This document shows positions 28,884 to 38,332 of a DNA stretch of 64,000 bases, one piece after another. This DNA is from JACXTP01 sp963827905. GTDB lineage: Archaea; Thermoplasmatota; Thermoplasmata; Methanomassiliicoccales; UBA472. Position 1 is the stretch's first letter, and each line of letters starts with the position of its first letter. Where the stretch lies: assembly GCA_963827905.1 (NCBI GenBank), contig CAWHCB010000010.1, positions 124,001 to 188,000 on the forward strand, in the 5' to 3' direction. The translations under genes were made by a program, and so were the position numbers. The notes under the pieces are model-generated. The model had not been told where the DNA came from. It was given only the letters and a program-made list of their open reading frames with translations, and made no database searches.

Positions 28884-29377
28884 AGCTGAAGATCACCGCC
28901 AACGGACACCCGCACGAGGTGGTGGTGGACAAGGTCACCGGCGAGTACAAGGTGACGATCGACGGTCAGATCTACAAGTGCGTCTTCAAGGACAACGGGC
29001 TCTACATCAACGGCGAGCACTTCCCCATCGAGGTGGAGGGCGGCTTCGACGAGCTGATGACGGTCAAGACGAGCAGCCGCACCATGCAGGTCAAGGTGGA
29101 GCAGGTGCGCGAGATCGAGACGGTGGAGCTGGAGTCCAACGACGTCAAGTCGGCGGGCGGCGGCGCCGGTTCGATCATCTCCCCGATGCCGGGCAAGGTC
29201 ATCAGCGTCAAGGTCAAGGTGGGGGACGAGGTCAAGGTGAACCAGGTGGTCCTGGTGCTGGAGGCCATGAAGATGGAGAACGAGATCCTCTCCGAGGCCG
29301 CTGGCAAGGTGAAGGAGATCAAGGTGCGGCCGGGCGAGGCGGTCGAGGGCGGTCAGACGTTGGTCGTGGTGGAATGA
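28880..29377 (+). CDS. biotin carboxyl carrier protein (1.3S-like)
   Basis: The 165-residue protein ends in a biotinyl domain with the classic attachment motif VLEAMKMENEI (lysine near residue 133). Before it lies a small beta-rich region with the helical, glycine-rich linker usual for free carriers. It starts at TTG 28880 inside the stop of the preceding gene, so the two are translationally coupled; no ATG lies nearby in this frame. BirA at 25019 would load it with biotin. It carries CO2 between the two carboxyltransferases of this operon. Confidence 0.93.
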   Translation: MKLKITANGHPHEVVVDKVTGEYKVTIDGQIYKCVFKDNGLYINGEHFPIEVEGGFDELMTVKTSSRTMQVKVEQVREIETVELESNDVKSAGGGAGSIISPMPGKVISVKVKVGDEVKVNQVVLVLEAMKMENEILSEAAGKVKEIKVRPGEAVEGGQTLVVVE

Positions 29378-29756
29378 AGAGGACCTTCATCATCCATCCG
29401 CTGCCGGACACCTACGCCATCTGCCGATTGGAGGCGGAGGAGAAGGTGCCGCAGTGGGCGCTCATGTCCCGCATCATGTTCATGGCCCGCACCGACCAGG
29501 AGCTCAGCTTCATCTGCTGCCAGGAGCACGTGCCTGACGCCGTCCGTGCGGACCGGGGCTGGTCCGGCTTCCGGGTCCAGGGGCCGTTCCCATTGAACGA
29601 GATCGGCGTGCTGGCCTCGGTGCTGGAGCCGTTGGCCCAGGCGGGGATCAGCATACTGGCCACCTCGACCTTCGACACCGATTACTTCTTCGTGCCCATG
29701 GCCAAGGTCAAGGACGCCAAGAAGGCGCTGTTGATGGCGGGGCACGCATCGAGTGA
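29374..29756 (+). CDS. ACT-domain protein, probable one-base frameshift at the end
   Basis: ATG 29374 overlaps the carrier stop (ATGA). The sequence (RTFIIHPLPDTYAICRLEAE, then GPFPLNEIGVLASVLEPLAQ AGISILATSTFDTDYFFVP) is a tandem ACT_7-type fold of about 125 residues, as found in small amino-acid-sensing proteins. As written, the frame runs on to 29853 into the opposite gene. A one-base correction near 29742 would end it at 29756, five bases before the convergent gene, which I think more likely. It is probably an effector sensor linked to the carboxyltransferase operon. Confidence 0.75.
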
Positions 29757-29760
29757 TGCC

Positions 29761-30334
29761 TCATTTCAAGCCGAGCGCCTTCCCGTCCCTCAGCAGTTGT
29801 ATCGTCTCTCTGACCCGCTTCTCTCTGCGTCTCCGGACGCTTGGCCATGTTGATCCATAGATGGTATCGTTTCTGGTTGCTCTTCGTCATTCGGTCATAG
29901 TTCCGCTTCGCCAGAGGATCGTTCTCCAGACCATCCGCCAGCTCTTGGGGAAGGATGTAGGAATCCTCGGGGATGGTGGATTGGTCTGGCTTGTAGTTGG
30001 CAAGGTCCTTGGGGAGCTTGGCCAACCCCGCCTCGGTCATGAGGCCGGCCTCCATCATGGCCTTGGCCCGGGCGATGTTCTTGGCGGACCAGACGCTGTT
30101 CGGCCGCCTGGGGCTGAACCATTGCATGAACTGGTCCTCGTCAACGCGGTTCACGACGCTGTCGATCCAACCGAAGCAGAGGGCCTCCTGCACCGCCTCC
30201 TCATAGCTGACCGAGCGGCCTTTGGAACCTTTCTTGTTGATGAGCATCCAGAAGCCGTTGGAGCGGTCGTAGTGCTTCGACAACCACTCCCTCCAGGCCT
30301 TACGGTCCTCGAAGTGCAACCTCTCCCCGTCCAT
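29761..30334 (-). CDS. YdeI/OmpD-associated family protein, frameshifted near its end
   Basis: The family hallmarks are present: HFEDRKAWREWLSKHYDRSN, SVSYEEAVQEALCFGWIDSV, FSPRRPNSVWSAKNIARAKA. Near 29827 one extra base disrupts the tail; the repaired end reads KRVRETIQLLRDGKALGLK, as expected, stopping at 29761. It is about 190 residues and cytoplasmic. Members have been linked to antimicrobial-peptide resistance in bacteria, but the molecular function is unclear. Confidence 0.88.
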
Positions 30335-30414
30335 GCTACCTCCGCTCAGAGGAAGATATCAGCGGTCCCATTAAATCAAATCTCAGGACGTCGAGCCTTC
30401 TCTTGATTGCCTGA

Positions 30415-31366
30415 TCACCTCATGTGTCGCAGTTCCTTTTCCCACAGGCACTCCTCGAAACGGAGCACCGGTCCGAGCGAATCGTAAAGTCGGTTCGAAT
30501 GGTAGGGCGGTGGGGCGGACCCTATGTGGACGTCACGGATGCCCGCTGCCTGCCAAACGCCTGAAGCCCTCCCTGAGAAGCGATCTTGCCAGACCTTGCC
30601 TTTGGGACCCAGGGACTGTGCCTATAGGGTCGATCTCGGCATAGCCCCCTCTTCTGTCGATGCGCACGTCAGCGAAGCTGACCACGCGATTTTGTAGGCG
30701 ATATCAGACAAAGGTTCCATTGGTGGGAGTAGCCTGGAGCTTTCACCTTGGAATCGAACCAATCCCGGTCCAACATGTCGCGGCCGAAGGATGTGCGAAC
30801 GGCTTCGATGTAGCTGTCCTCGTCCCCGAACTCGGCTAAGGGTCATGATCCGGAATCCAGGTGGGATTTGAGGCTGTCCGGCGGAGAGGTATGAGTCGTA
30901 CTTCCTGATCATGCCGGATGGCTCCGCCGCGATGGTATCCCCGTTCCGCGAGCACTGCTTGACGCCAAGTGTCCACCTCGTAGACCGCGAAGGTTACCTT
31001 CTTCCGACCCGTGGCCCATTGCCTCCTCGGTCCAGCGCACCATGTCGGGCTCGATGGCACGATGATGGGGGTGCACCTGCAGGAACATCAGGTCCCCATA
31101 CTCGGCGACGTTGAACCCTACGACCTTCCCATCATGCTCCCAGATGTGCACATTGCGGGTGTAGAAGTCCGGGTCGGCCTTGGCCCGGACTGGAGTTGCC
31201 ACCGAACTTCCAGTCGCCCATGCGATTGAGGGACCAGTTGTGCAGCCATCCGTTCAGACGGATAGGTGGCGCTGAGCAGCTCCAGGAGCTCTCCGAACTC
31301 GGCCTCGGAATGATGGTAGTCCCTCCCGGAATATCGACCAGAGGATTGGCATAGCTTCCCTCCCAT
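30415..31366 (-). CDS. GNAT N-acetyltransferase, badly frameshifted
   Basis: Pieces in all three frames line up in order as one acetyltransferase: YHHSEAEFGELLELLSATYP, NVHIWEHDGKVVGFNVAEYG, VTFAVYEVDTWRQAVLAERG, DSYIEAVRTSFGRDM, VVSFADVRIDRRGGYAEIDP, GSQRQGLARSLLREGFRRLA (the acetyl-CoA binding motif) and VHIGSAPPPYHSNRLYDSLG. I count at least six shifts in 950 bases, the worst stretch of the window, so true decay cannot be excluded. The start is uncertain. Two GNAT halves appear to be present. The substrate is unknown. Confidence 0.65.
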
Positions 31367-31373
31367 GTTTCGA

Positions 31374-32651
31374 TCAGAAATCGATGCTTACCGCCTTCTC
31401 CGCCACCGGTTTGGCTGAATCCAGCGAGGCGTGCACGGCCGCGCACATGCTCTCCCGCCGCAGCAAGGTGTCAGCGAACCGCATGACCTGCTCCGCCGTG
31501 ACCGATTCCACGCGCTGGATGACCTCGTCCACCGTTCGCACCCTGCCGGTCTCCATATAGGCGAAGACCATGGCCTTCATGTCGTCCCGGGGCTGCCCCA
31601 CGGTCCTCAATATCGCTCCCTTGATGATGCGCTTGGCCCGTTCCATCTCGCCCGGTCGCAGACCTTCCGCCTTGAACTTGCGCAGCTCCTCGGCGAACAG
31701 CTCCAGCACCCTCTCCGCCCTCTCGCTGGTGGTGGAGAAGTAAGTGTCCACCGTGCCGCAGTCCACATAAGGTATCGGGGACATGCCGATCGAATAGACC
31801 AGCCCCTCCTCTTCGCGTATGCGATGGTTCAACCTCGAGCTCGAACCGCCGCTTAGAATGGTGCACAGCACGTCCTGCACCGACGTAAGCTCGTTGCTCG
31901 CATCCAACCCGGGGAGGCCGATGCCGACGTAGGTATGGTCCCCATTGCGGGGATAGATGTCGATGGTGGAGCGGTGTTGAGGGGCGGACCGGCCGTCCGG
32001 CCTGGAACCGACGATCTCGTTGTCGAAACAACGCGAGGCCCAGGCCAGGATGTCATCCTCTCTCACGTTGCCAGCGACCACCACGGCCACGTTCGGAGGG
32101 CGGTAATGCTCTCGGTGGTAGTGAAGGAGGGCCTCCTTGCTGAACGAGTCCACCGTCGCCTCCGAGCCGAGGATGGGCAAGGCGAGAGGGTGCTCGCCGA
32201 AGTGCGACCGCATGAGCAGGCGGCGGATGTACATGTCGGGGTCGTTGATGACGTTGTTGAGCTCCTGTTTGATCACGCCCCGTTCCAGCTCGATGTGCTC
32301 CTCGGCCATGAGCGGGTTCTTGAAGAGGTCCTCCAGCAACGTCTGCCCGGTCTCCAAGGTCTCGTCCATGGTGAGCGAGTAATATGCCGTCATCTCGTGG
32401 GTGGTGAAGGCGTTGAGGTAGCCTCCCGCCTCCTCGATGGTCTCGTTCACCTCCTTGTAGCTGCGGCTGGTGGTGCCTTTGAAGAGCATGTGCTCCAGGA
32501 AATGCGATATGCCCCCGTCCTCCGTCGGTTCGTCTCGGGAGCCGGTGCCCACGCATATGGCGGTGGCGACGGAACGGGCGTGGGGGAGTACCTCGATTAT
32601 CACCGGGATGCCTCCCGGCGTGCGATAGGTGTTGAGGAGCTGAACGGTCAC
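31374..32651 (-). CDS. M16-family zinc peptidase
   Basis: The inverted zinc motif HxxEH is present in GGISHFLEHMLFKGTTSRSY, with the downstream glutamate in ERGVIKQELNN. The C-terminal domain follows with SGGSSSRLNHRIREEEGLVY. The length of 425 residues is usual for bacterial-type single-chain M16B proteases. The GTG start at 32651 lies about 26 bases after an ATTAAATAA box on the minus strand, which suggests a leaderless message. It acts on peptides in the cytoplasm. M16B enzymes often work as pairs, but no partner is nearby. Confidence 0.93.
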   Translation of the reverse strand: MTVQLLNTYRTPGGIPVIIEVLPHARSVATAICVGTGSRDEPTEDGGISHFLEHMLFKGTTSRSYKEVNETIEEAGGYLNAFTTHEMTAYYSLTMDETLETGQTLLEDLFKNPLMAEEHIELERGVIKQELNNVINDPDMYIRRLLMRSHFGEHPLALPILGSEATVDSFSKEALLHYHREHYRPPNVAVVVAGNVREDDILAWASRCFDNEIVGSRPDGRSAPQHRSTIDIYPRNGDHTYVGIGLPGLDASNELTSVQDVLCTILSGGSSSRLNHRIREEEGLVYSIGMSPIPYVDCGTVDTYFSTTSERAERVLELFAEELRKFKAEGLRPGEMERAKRIIKGAILRTVGQPRDDMKAMVFAYMETGRVRTVDEVIQRVESVTAEQVMRFADTLLRRESMCAAVHASLDSAKPVAEKAVSIDF

Positions 32652-32773
32652 GGGTATGTGAAAGCCACACCGGGTTATTTAATGTGCCTGATTACCTGAC
32701 CTGGGAGAGCAGAAATAATAATCCATTTCGAAGGTGATATTTAATCCAAGTGATTTGAAAAATGGATGTCCTA

Positions 32774-33115
32774 TCAGGCTTTGTCCTTTTGCCGCACCTT
32801 GCCGAGAAGTAAGACGATCCTTGGTTCGTTGATGTCATCCAATGACCTGAACTCAAGGCTCCTGGTGGTCTTGCCCGTGCCCTTGAGTTGGTTCAGATCC
32901 TGATCGGACAACCTTTGGATGGACAACCCTAGATTCACGTGGTCCTTCAAGGAGAGGATATAGACATCCTCATCGTAGTAGGGCACACCCAGTTTCATAC
33001 GCTCCTCTATGCCTGGACAAGCCCTCAAAATGATCTCCCTCAATCTAGAGCAGATCTCTCTTTGAGGCTCCGGTTGCCTCTCGATATATTCAGAAACGCT
33101 CCCCTTGGTCGCCAT
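32774..33115 (-). CDS. DUF1801 family protein
   Basis: An intact 113-residue protein with the DUF1801 (YdhG/frataxin-like) pattern: SVSEYIERQPEPQREICSRL, then IEERMKLGVPYYDEDVYILS and the C-terminal SLEFRSLDDIN. The family is soluble and small, with an unclear role; some members are annotated as iron-handling. It stands alone, divergent from the MGMT-like gene. Confidence 0.8.
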   Translation of the reverse strand: MATKGSVSEYIERQPEPQREICSRLREIILRACPGIEERMKLGVPYYDEDVYILSLKDHVNLGLSIQRLSDQDLNQLKGTGKTTRSLEFRSLDDINEPRIVLLLGKVRQKDKA

Positions 33116-33220
33116 CGAAGCTGATGAATGAATCGCTAAATCGTTTCATAAACCATTGGGTTGGACCCGGCGAAAAATAAATGGCCCAGATCCAACGCGA
33201 GTCACAAACGGGTGGACAAG

Positions 33221-33763
33221 ATGCGTTATTATTTCCTTAGGGACATGACTTCCACAGGGATCGAAATGGTGTATCGCAGGAAAACTTGGCAGGAGAAGCT
33301 GGTGGACAAGAATGGATACCCTAAGGTCTTGGAATTGGAGGAGGGTTTCCCTTGCTATAGGGCATTGCACAAGATGGGCGCGGAGGCGGGGGACCGGGTG
33401 GTCCTGGTCAACGCGTCCGAGGTCTTGACCTACATGAGGGTGGTCCCATACGGCCAGATCACCACCTTGAGGGAGATATGCCAGAAGATATCCCAGTATC
33501 ATCAGGTCAAGGCGTGCTGCACGCTGACCTCGGGGATCCATGTCATGACAGCGGCCAACGCCGCCGCGGAGGCGGCGGAGCAAGGTAAGGACCTTGAGGT
33601 CCCCTACTGGCGCACCCTAAAGATCGGTGGTTATCTCAACGAGAAGTATCCAGATGGAATCGAGGGTCACGGTTCCCTTCTTCGGGAGGAAGGCTTTGAG
33701 ATTATCGGGAGGGGCAAGTCATCCCGAGTTAAGGATTTCGAGGAGCACCTGTTCCAATTCTGA
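33221..33763 (+). CDS. MGMT/alkyltransferase-like DNA-binding domain protein
   Basis: The start at ATG 33221 (MRYYFLRDMTSTGIEMV) has a GGTGG site. The middle reads VLTYMRVVPYGQITTLREIC, the wing-helix region of O6-alkylguanine-DNA alkyltransferases. Near the C-terminus VPYWRTLKIGGYLNEKYPDG and LLREEGFEI match the family. The catalytic PCHRV motif is absent, so it is more like the alkyltransferase-like proteins that bind but do not repair alkylated DNA. Assignment is by family pattern only. Confidence 0.6.
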   Translation: MRYYFLRDMTSTGIEMVYRRKTWQEKLVDKNGYPKVLELEEGFPCYRALHKMGAEAGDRVVLVNASEVLTYMRVVPYGQITTLREICQKISQYHQVKACCTLTSGIHVMTAANAAAEAAEQGKDLEVPYWRTLKIGGYLNEKYPDGIEGHGSLLREEGFEIIGRGKSSRVKDFEEHLFQF

Positions 33764-33872
33764 ACCTCCGGTTCATTCGATTAACCCAAGGCAAGTTGGA
33801 CCTTCCTTATGGAAACATTAAATGTTAGAAGCATTTTCTTGAGCCCGTTCATTTCAAACAGTGGCAGGAAGC

Positions 33873-36035
33873 ATGCTCATGAAAGCCGACGACGGACCGA
33901 TCAAGAACACCACCTTGTGCGAGCTGGCCCTCAGGGGCGGAGAGATAGCGTGCAAGCTGGCCCGCCTCGAGCCTTGAGGGAGCGTTGGCCAGGCATGGTC
34001 GAGCGGCGGGAACGGTGGAATACCCGGACACCGCCTACGAGCTCCCGGTCGTCTTCGGATGGGACGGGGCGGAGGTCAAGACCCTGTCCGACCTGGGACC
34101 GGTGCTCGCCAGGGCCAAGGCCAAACTGGGCGGGACGGGATTGGAGGGGGCGCTCGCCGCTGGCGATGCGCTAATGGTCTCTGCCGAGGTGATAGAGGCC
34201 TTGAAGTACGCCGAGAACCCCAGGCCCTACGAGGGCACCGATTATTGCGGCTTCATCCCGGACCGCGTGCTGCGATCGTTGGGACTGGCCCTGGTGGACG
34301 ACACCATCCCGGGCGTGGCGGTGCTGCTGGGGCAGGCCGCTGACGCGGACGCCTTGGTGAAACTGGTGCGGGACCTGCAGGCGAAGGGGTTGCTCATCAT
34401 CGCCGCCGGAGGGGTCATCGAACAGCTCAAAGGGAAGGGCGTACGCATGGGACTGGACCTCATGCTCTACCCGGTGGGGCATGGCACCCAAGTGGTGCAC
34501 GCCCTGAACTTCGCGGTGCGCGCCGCCCTGTCCTTCGGGGCGGTGCAGAGAGGGGACCGGGACCGCTTGCAGGCCTTCCTGACCAAACGCCTCAAGGCGT
34601 TCGTGCTGCACTTCGGACCGATCGACGATATCACCGCCGGGGCGGCGTTCGCCGCTCTGCTCCATGGCATCCCGATCGTCACCGACCAGAACGTGGAGGG
34701 CGTCCCGGACAAGCTGGTCTCCCAACCTGAACCGGTCCCGCATGCTGCAGACCGCCTTCGAGCTCAGGGACATCAAGGTCAAGGCGTCCAAGGTGGACAT
34801 CCCGGTGGCCTTCGGCCCCGCCTTCGAGGGCGAGACGGTGCGTCGCCCGGACACCTACATCGAGGCGGGCGGCGCGGCCAAGACCATGGCCTATGAGCTG
34901 TTGCGGGCAAGGAGCGAGGACGAGGTGGAGGACGGAAGGATCACCGTCGTCGGCAAGGACCTGGACGAGTTCCCGGAAGGGCAGCGTCACGCCGATCGCC
35001 GTCCTGGTGGACGTCTTCGGCAAGAAGATGCTGGAGGACTTCGAGACCGTGCTGGAGAGGCGCATCCACCTCTACCTGAACTTCGCCGAGGGCTTCTGGC
35101 ACACCGGGCAGCGCAACATCATCTGGATGCGCATCAGCAAGAACGCCTTCCGGTCCGGCCTCAGGCTCCGCCATATAGGCGAGATATTGGTCACGAAGAT
35201 GAAGGAGGAGTTCGGCAACATCGTCTCCCGGGTGCAGGTCACCATCATCACCGACGCCCAGGAGATCAGGCGCCACCTCCCCGAGGCCTTGGAGGTCTAC
35301 GCCAAGCGCGACCATCGCCTGGAGGACCTGACCGACGAGGCGGTCGACACGTTCTATTCCTGCCTCATGTGCCAATCGTTCGCCCCCGACCACGTCTGCG
35401 TCATCACCCCGGAGCGCCTCGGCCTGTGCGGGGCGATCAACTGGCTGGACGCCAGGACCGGCAAGGAGATCGTGCCCTCGGGACCGAACCAGCCCATACC
35501 GAAGCGGGCCACCATCGATCTGACCAAGGGGCAGTGGGAGGGCGTGAACGCCACCATCTTGGAGCTCACCCGGGGAAAGATCGAGCGGTTCAACGCCTAT
35601 TCGCTCATGGAGGACCCCATGACCTCCTGCGGCTGCTTCGAGTGCATCGTGGCCATGACCGCGGACGTCCAGGCCGTGATCGTGGTCAACCGCGAGCACC
35701 AGGGCATGACCCCGGTGGGAATGAAGTTCTCCACCTTGGCCGGCAGCATCGGCGGGGGACGCCAGACCCCGGGCTTCATCGGGGTGGGGCGCAAGTATCT
35801 TACCAGCAAGAAGTTCATCTCCGCCGAGGGCGGCTTCCTGCGCATCGCCTGGATGCCCAAGGAGCTCAAGGAGGCCATGCGCAAGGAGCTGGAACGCCGG
35901 GCGGAGGAGCTGGGCGAGAAGGGCTTCGTGGACAAGATCGCCGATGAGACCATCACCACGGACGCCCAAGGGCTCATGGACTGGATGGTCAAGGTGGACC
36001 ATCCCGCGCTGAGGATGCCCCCGTTATTGTCATGA
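33873..36035 (+). CDS. acsB: acetyl-CoA synthase (bacterial-type AcsB, full length), frameshifted
   Basis: The enzyme makes acetyl-CoA from CO, a methyl group on the corrinoid protein, and CoA. All parts of bacterial AcsB are visible: the N-terminal CO-tunnel domain (VEYPDTAYELPVVFGWDGAE), the central domain (VAFGPAFEGETVRRPDTYIE), and the A-cluster domain with all ligands (YSCLMCQSFAPDHVCVITPE, GLCGAINWLDA, TSCGCFECI). Extra bases near 33975, 34730 and 34980 split it. The repaired length is about 720 residues, close to bacterial AcsB; archaeal CdhC proteins lack the N-terminal domain. It overlaps acsD by ATGA. The CODH subunit gene is not in the window. Confidence 0.95.
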
Positions 36036-37003
36036 TCCAAAGGGTTGATCGTATGGTGGAAGTACCGATTTCCAAGGACAAGTGGGCCGGAAAGGTGGGG
36101 ACCGTCGAGCTGGGTGCGGACGCGGCCAGCGGAGGCACCAGGGACCCGTTGGGAGTGGGCGGACAAGGTTGCATGCCGTTCCTGGAGTTCGAGGGTTGCG
36201 CCCTGAACCGACCGCTCATCGCCGGCGAGGTGCTGGACGATGCCAGCGAACTGCCCCAGACGGTCAAGGCCCAGTTCGGCGACGCGGTCAAGGACCCTGC
36301 GCTCTGGGCCAAGGCCTGGATCGATAAGGGCGCCGACCTCATCTGCCTGCGCCTGGTGTCGACCAACCCAGAGGAGAGGGACGCCACGCCCGAGGAGGCC
36401 GCGGCCACCGTCAAGAAGGTCCTGGAGGCCACCAAGGTCCCGCTGATCGTCTACGGTTGCGGTCAGGAGGAGAAGGACGCCAAGGTCCTGGAGGCGGTGA
36501 GCAACATCGCGGCGAGGGAGCGCCTGCTGTTGGGCCAGGCGGAGGAGGGGGCCTACAAGTCCACCGCCGCCGCGGCCATGGCCAACGGGCACGCCATAAT
36601 CGCCTTCTCCAACCTGGACATCAACCTGGCCAAGCAGATCGTCATCCTGCTCACCGATTACGGGGTCAGGAAGGACAACATCGTCATAGACCCGCTCATG
36701 GCCCCTCTGGGCATGGGGCTGGAATATTCCTATTCCGTCAACGAGCGCATCCGCCTGGCCGCCTTGGCCGGCGACGCCATGCTCCAGGTGCCCATGCTGT
36801 GCGATTGCACCGAGGCCTGGAAGTGCCGGGAGGCCACGGACGAGAACCCGGCCTGGGGCGACGCGACCGTCCGGGGCACATGGTGGGAGGCGACCACGGC
36901 CATCGCCGCGCTGCTCTCCGGGGCGGACATACTGGTTTTGCGCAGCCCGGCAGCGATGGATGTGGTGCGCGAGGCCTTGGATGGCCTGAGGGGAGGGGAT
37001 TAG
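36032..37003 (+). CDS. acsD: CO dehydrogenase/acetyl-CoA synthase delta subunit (corrinoid Fe-S protein small subunit)
   Basis: The 323-residue protein is the small subunit of the corrinoid iron-sulfur protein. Recognisable parts are GGQGCMPFLEFEGCALNRPL near the N-terminus, DLICLRLVSTNPEERDATPE, and DNIVIDPLMAPLGMGLEYSY in a TIM-barrel fold. With AcsC it carries the methyl group from methyl-THF to AcsB. Its ATG overlaps the acsB stop, and acsC begins two bases after its own stop. The frame is intact. Confidence 0.93.
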   Translation: MIQRVDRMVEVPISKDKWAGKVGTVELGADAASGGTRDPLGVGGQGCMPFLEFEGCALNRPLIAGEVLDDASELPQTVKAQFGDAVKDPALWAKAWIDKGADLICLRLVSTNPEERDATPEEAAATVKKVLEATKVPLIVYGCGQEEKDAKVLEAVSNIAARERLLLGQAEEGAYKSTAAAAMANGHAIIAFSNLDINLAKQIVILLTDYGVRKDNIVIDPLMAPLGMGLEYSYSVNERIRLAALAGDAMLQVPMLCDCTEAWKCREATDENPAWGDATVRGTWWEATTAIAALLSGADILVLRSPAAMDVVREALDGLRGGD

Positions 37004-37004
37004 G

Positions 37005-38330
37005 ATGCCCACCGCCATCGAGATCTTCAAGTACCTGCCCAAGAAGAACTGCGGGGAGTGCAAGCACCCCACCTGTCTGGCCTTCGCCATGGCGCTGGCC
37101 AACAACAAGGCCAAGGTGGAGGACTGCCCCTATATCTCGGAGGAGGGCAAGCGCACCCTGGCCGCATCCTCCGCGCCGCCGATCCGCCTGGTGAAGGTCG
37201 GTTCCGGCCGTCACGCCTTCGAGATGGGCGACGAGACCGAGCTCTACCGTCACGAGAAGAAGTTCTTCCATCCCACCCGCTACTGCGTCATCCTTGACGA
37301 CGATATCGCGGACCAGGAGCTGGAGGAGCGCACCCTGGCCGTCAATCGCACCAAGTTCGAGCGGGTGGGCCAGATCATGGCCGCGGACATGGTCGCCGTG
37401 AGGCATGTCTCTGGCGACGCCCAACGCTTCGCCCGCGCCGTCTCCGTGGTGGCGGAGAGCACCGACCTGCCCTTGTTGCTCATGTCCAAGGATGTCCGCG
37501 GCCCTGGAAACGGCAGCCGACGCCCATCGCCGCCAAGCTGCCGCTTGCTCAACGCCGCCGACAAGGACAACTGGGCGTCCATGGCCGCCCTGGCCAAGAG
37601 GCTGAAGTGCCCGCTGGTGGTCCGCGAGGACCGTGGCCTGAACGAACTGGCGGACCTGGTGGCCCAGGTCAAAGGCGCCGGGGTGGAGGACATCGTGCTC
37701 GACTTCGGGGCATCGACCTTGAAGGAGCTGATGGAACGCTCCACCGTGGTCCGCAAGGTATCGGTGAAGCGCACCTTCCGCGGCCTCGGCTATCCGGTCC
37801 TGGTGCAGGCATTAGGCCCGCAGGCCATGCTCATGGCCACCCTGGCCACCATGAAGTACGGGTCCATCGTGGCCCTGGATGAGCTGCGCCCGGAGCAGGC
37901 CCTGCCCCTGTTCGTGCTCAGGCAGAACATCTACACCGACCCCCAGGTCCCGATCCAGGTCAAGCCGGACCTCTATCCGGTGAACAATCCGGGCGAGGGC
38001 GCCCCGGTACTGTTCACCACCAACTTCTCGCTCACGTACTTCACCGTGCTGGCGGACATCGAGAAGAGCAAGGTGCCGGTCTGGCTGCAGGTGGTGGACA
38101 CGGAAGGGCTGTCGGTGCTGACCGCCTTCGCGGCGGGGAAGTTGAGCGCGGAGCATGTGCAGAAGGCGCTGGAGAAGAGCGGCGCCAAGTCGCGCTCCAA
38201 GGCCGGCACGCTGATCATACCGGGAATGGTGGCAAGGTTGGCCCCTAAGCTGGGCGAGGTGACGGGCATGAAGGTGCTCGTCGGTCCGAAGGAGTCCTCC
38301 GGGCTGCCCAAGTTCCTCAAAGGCCTGTGA
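37005..38330 (+). CDS. acsC: CO dehydrogenase/acetyl-CoA synthase gamma subunit (corrinoid Fe-S protein large subunit)
   Basis: The N-terminus holds the [4Fe-4S] motif with cysteines at residues 16, 19, 24 and 41 (FKYLPKKNCGECKHPTCLAF). A TIM barrel and a C-terminal cobamide-binding domain (FAAGKLSAEHVQKALEKSG) follow. The length is 441 residues. At about 37500-37540 the reading (RGPGNGSRRPSPPSCRL) is unlike the family. A neighbouring frame there gives AALETAADAHRRQAAA, so a pair of compensating indels is likely. It holds the corrinoid that AcsE methylates. Confidence 0.94.
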   Translation: MPTAIEIFKYLPKKNCGECKHPTCLAFAMALANNKAKVEDCPYISEEGKRTLAASSAPPIRLVKVGSGRHAFEMGDETELYRHEKKFFHPTRYCVILDDDIADQELEERTLAVNRTKFERVGQIMAADMVAVRHVSGDAQRFARAVSVVAESTDLPLLLMSKDVRGPGNGSRRPSPPSCRLLNAADKDNWASMAALAKRLKCPLVVREDRGLNELADLVAQVKGAGVEDIVLDFGASTLKELMERSTVVRKVSVKRTFRGLGYPVLVQALGPQAMLMATLATMKYGSIVALDELRPEQALPLFVLRQNIYTDPQVPIQVKPDLYPVNNPGEGAPVLFTTNFSLTYFTVLADIEKSKVPVWLQVVDTEGLSVLTAFAAGKLSAEHVQKALEKSGAKSRSKAGTLIIPGMVARLAPKLGEVTGMKVLVGPKESSGLPKFLKGL

Positions 38331-38332
38331 GC

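Noticed and set aside
33873..36035. Programmed frameshifting or split subunits in acsB and other enzymes
   Set aside because: Shifts occur at unrelated sites without slippery heptamers or stimulatory structures, in about 40 places, and almost all are one extra base. Sequence error is the simpler explanation.
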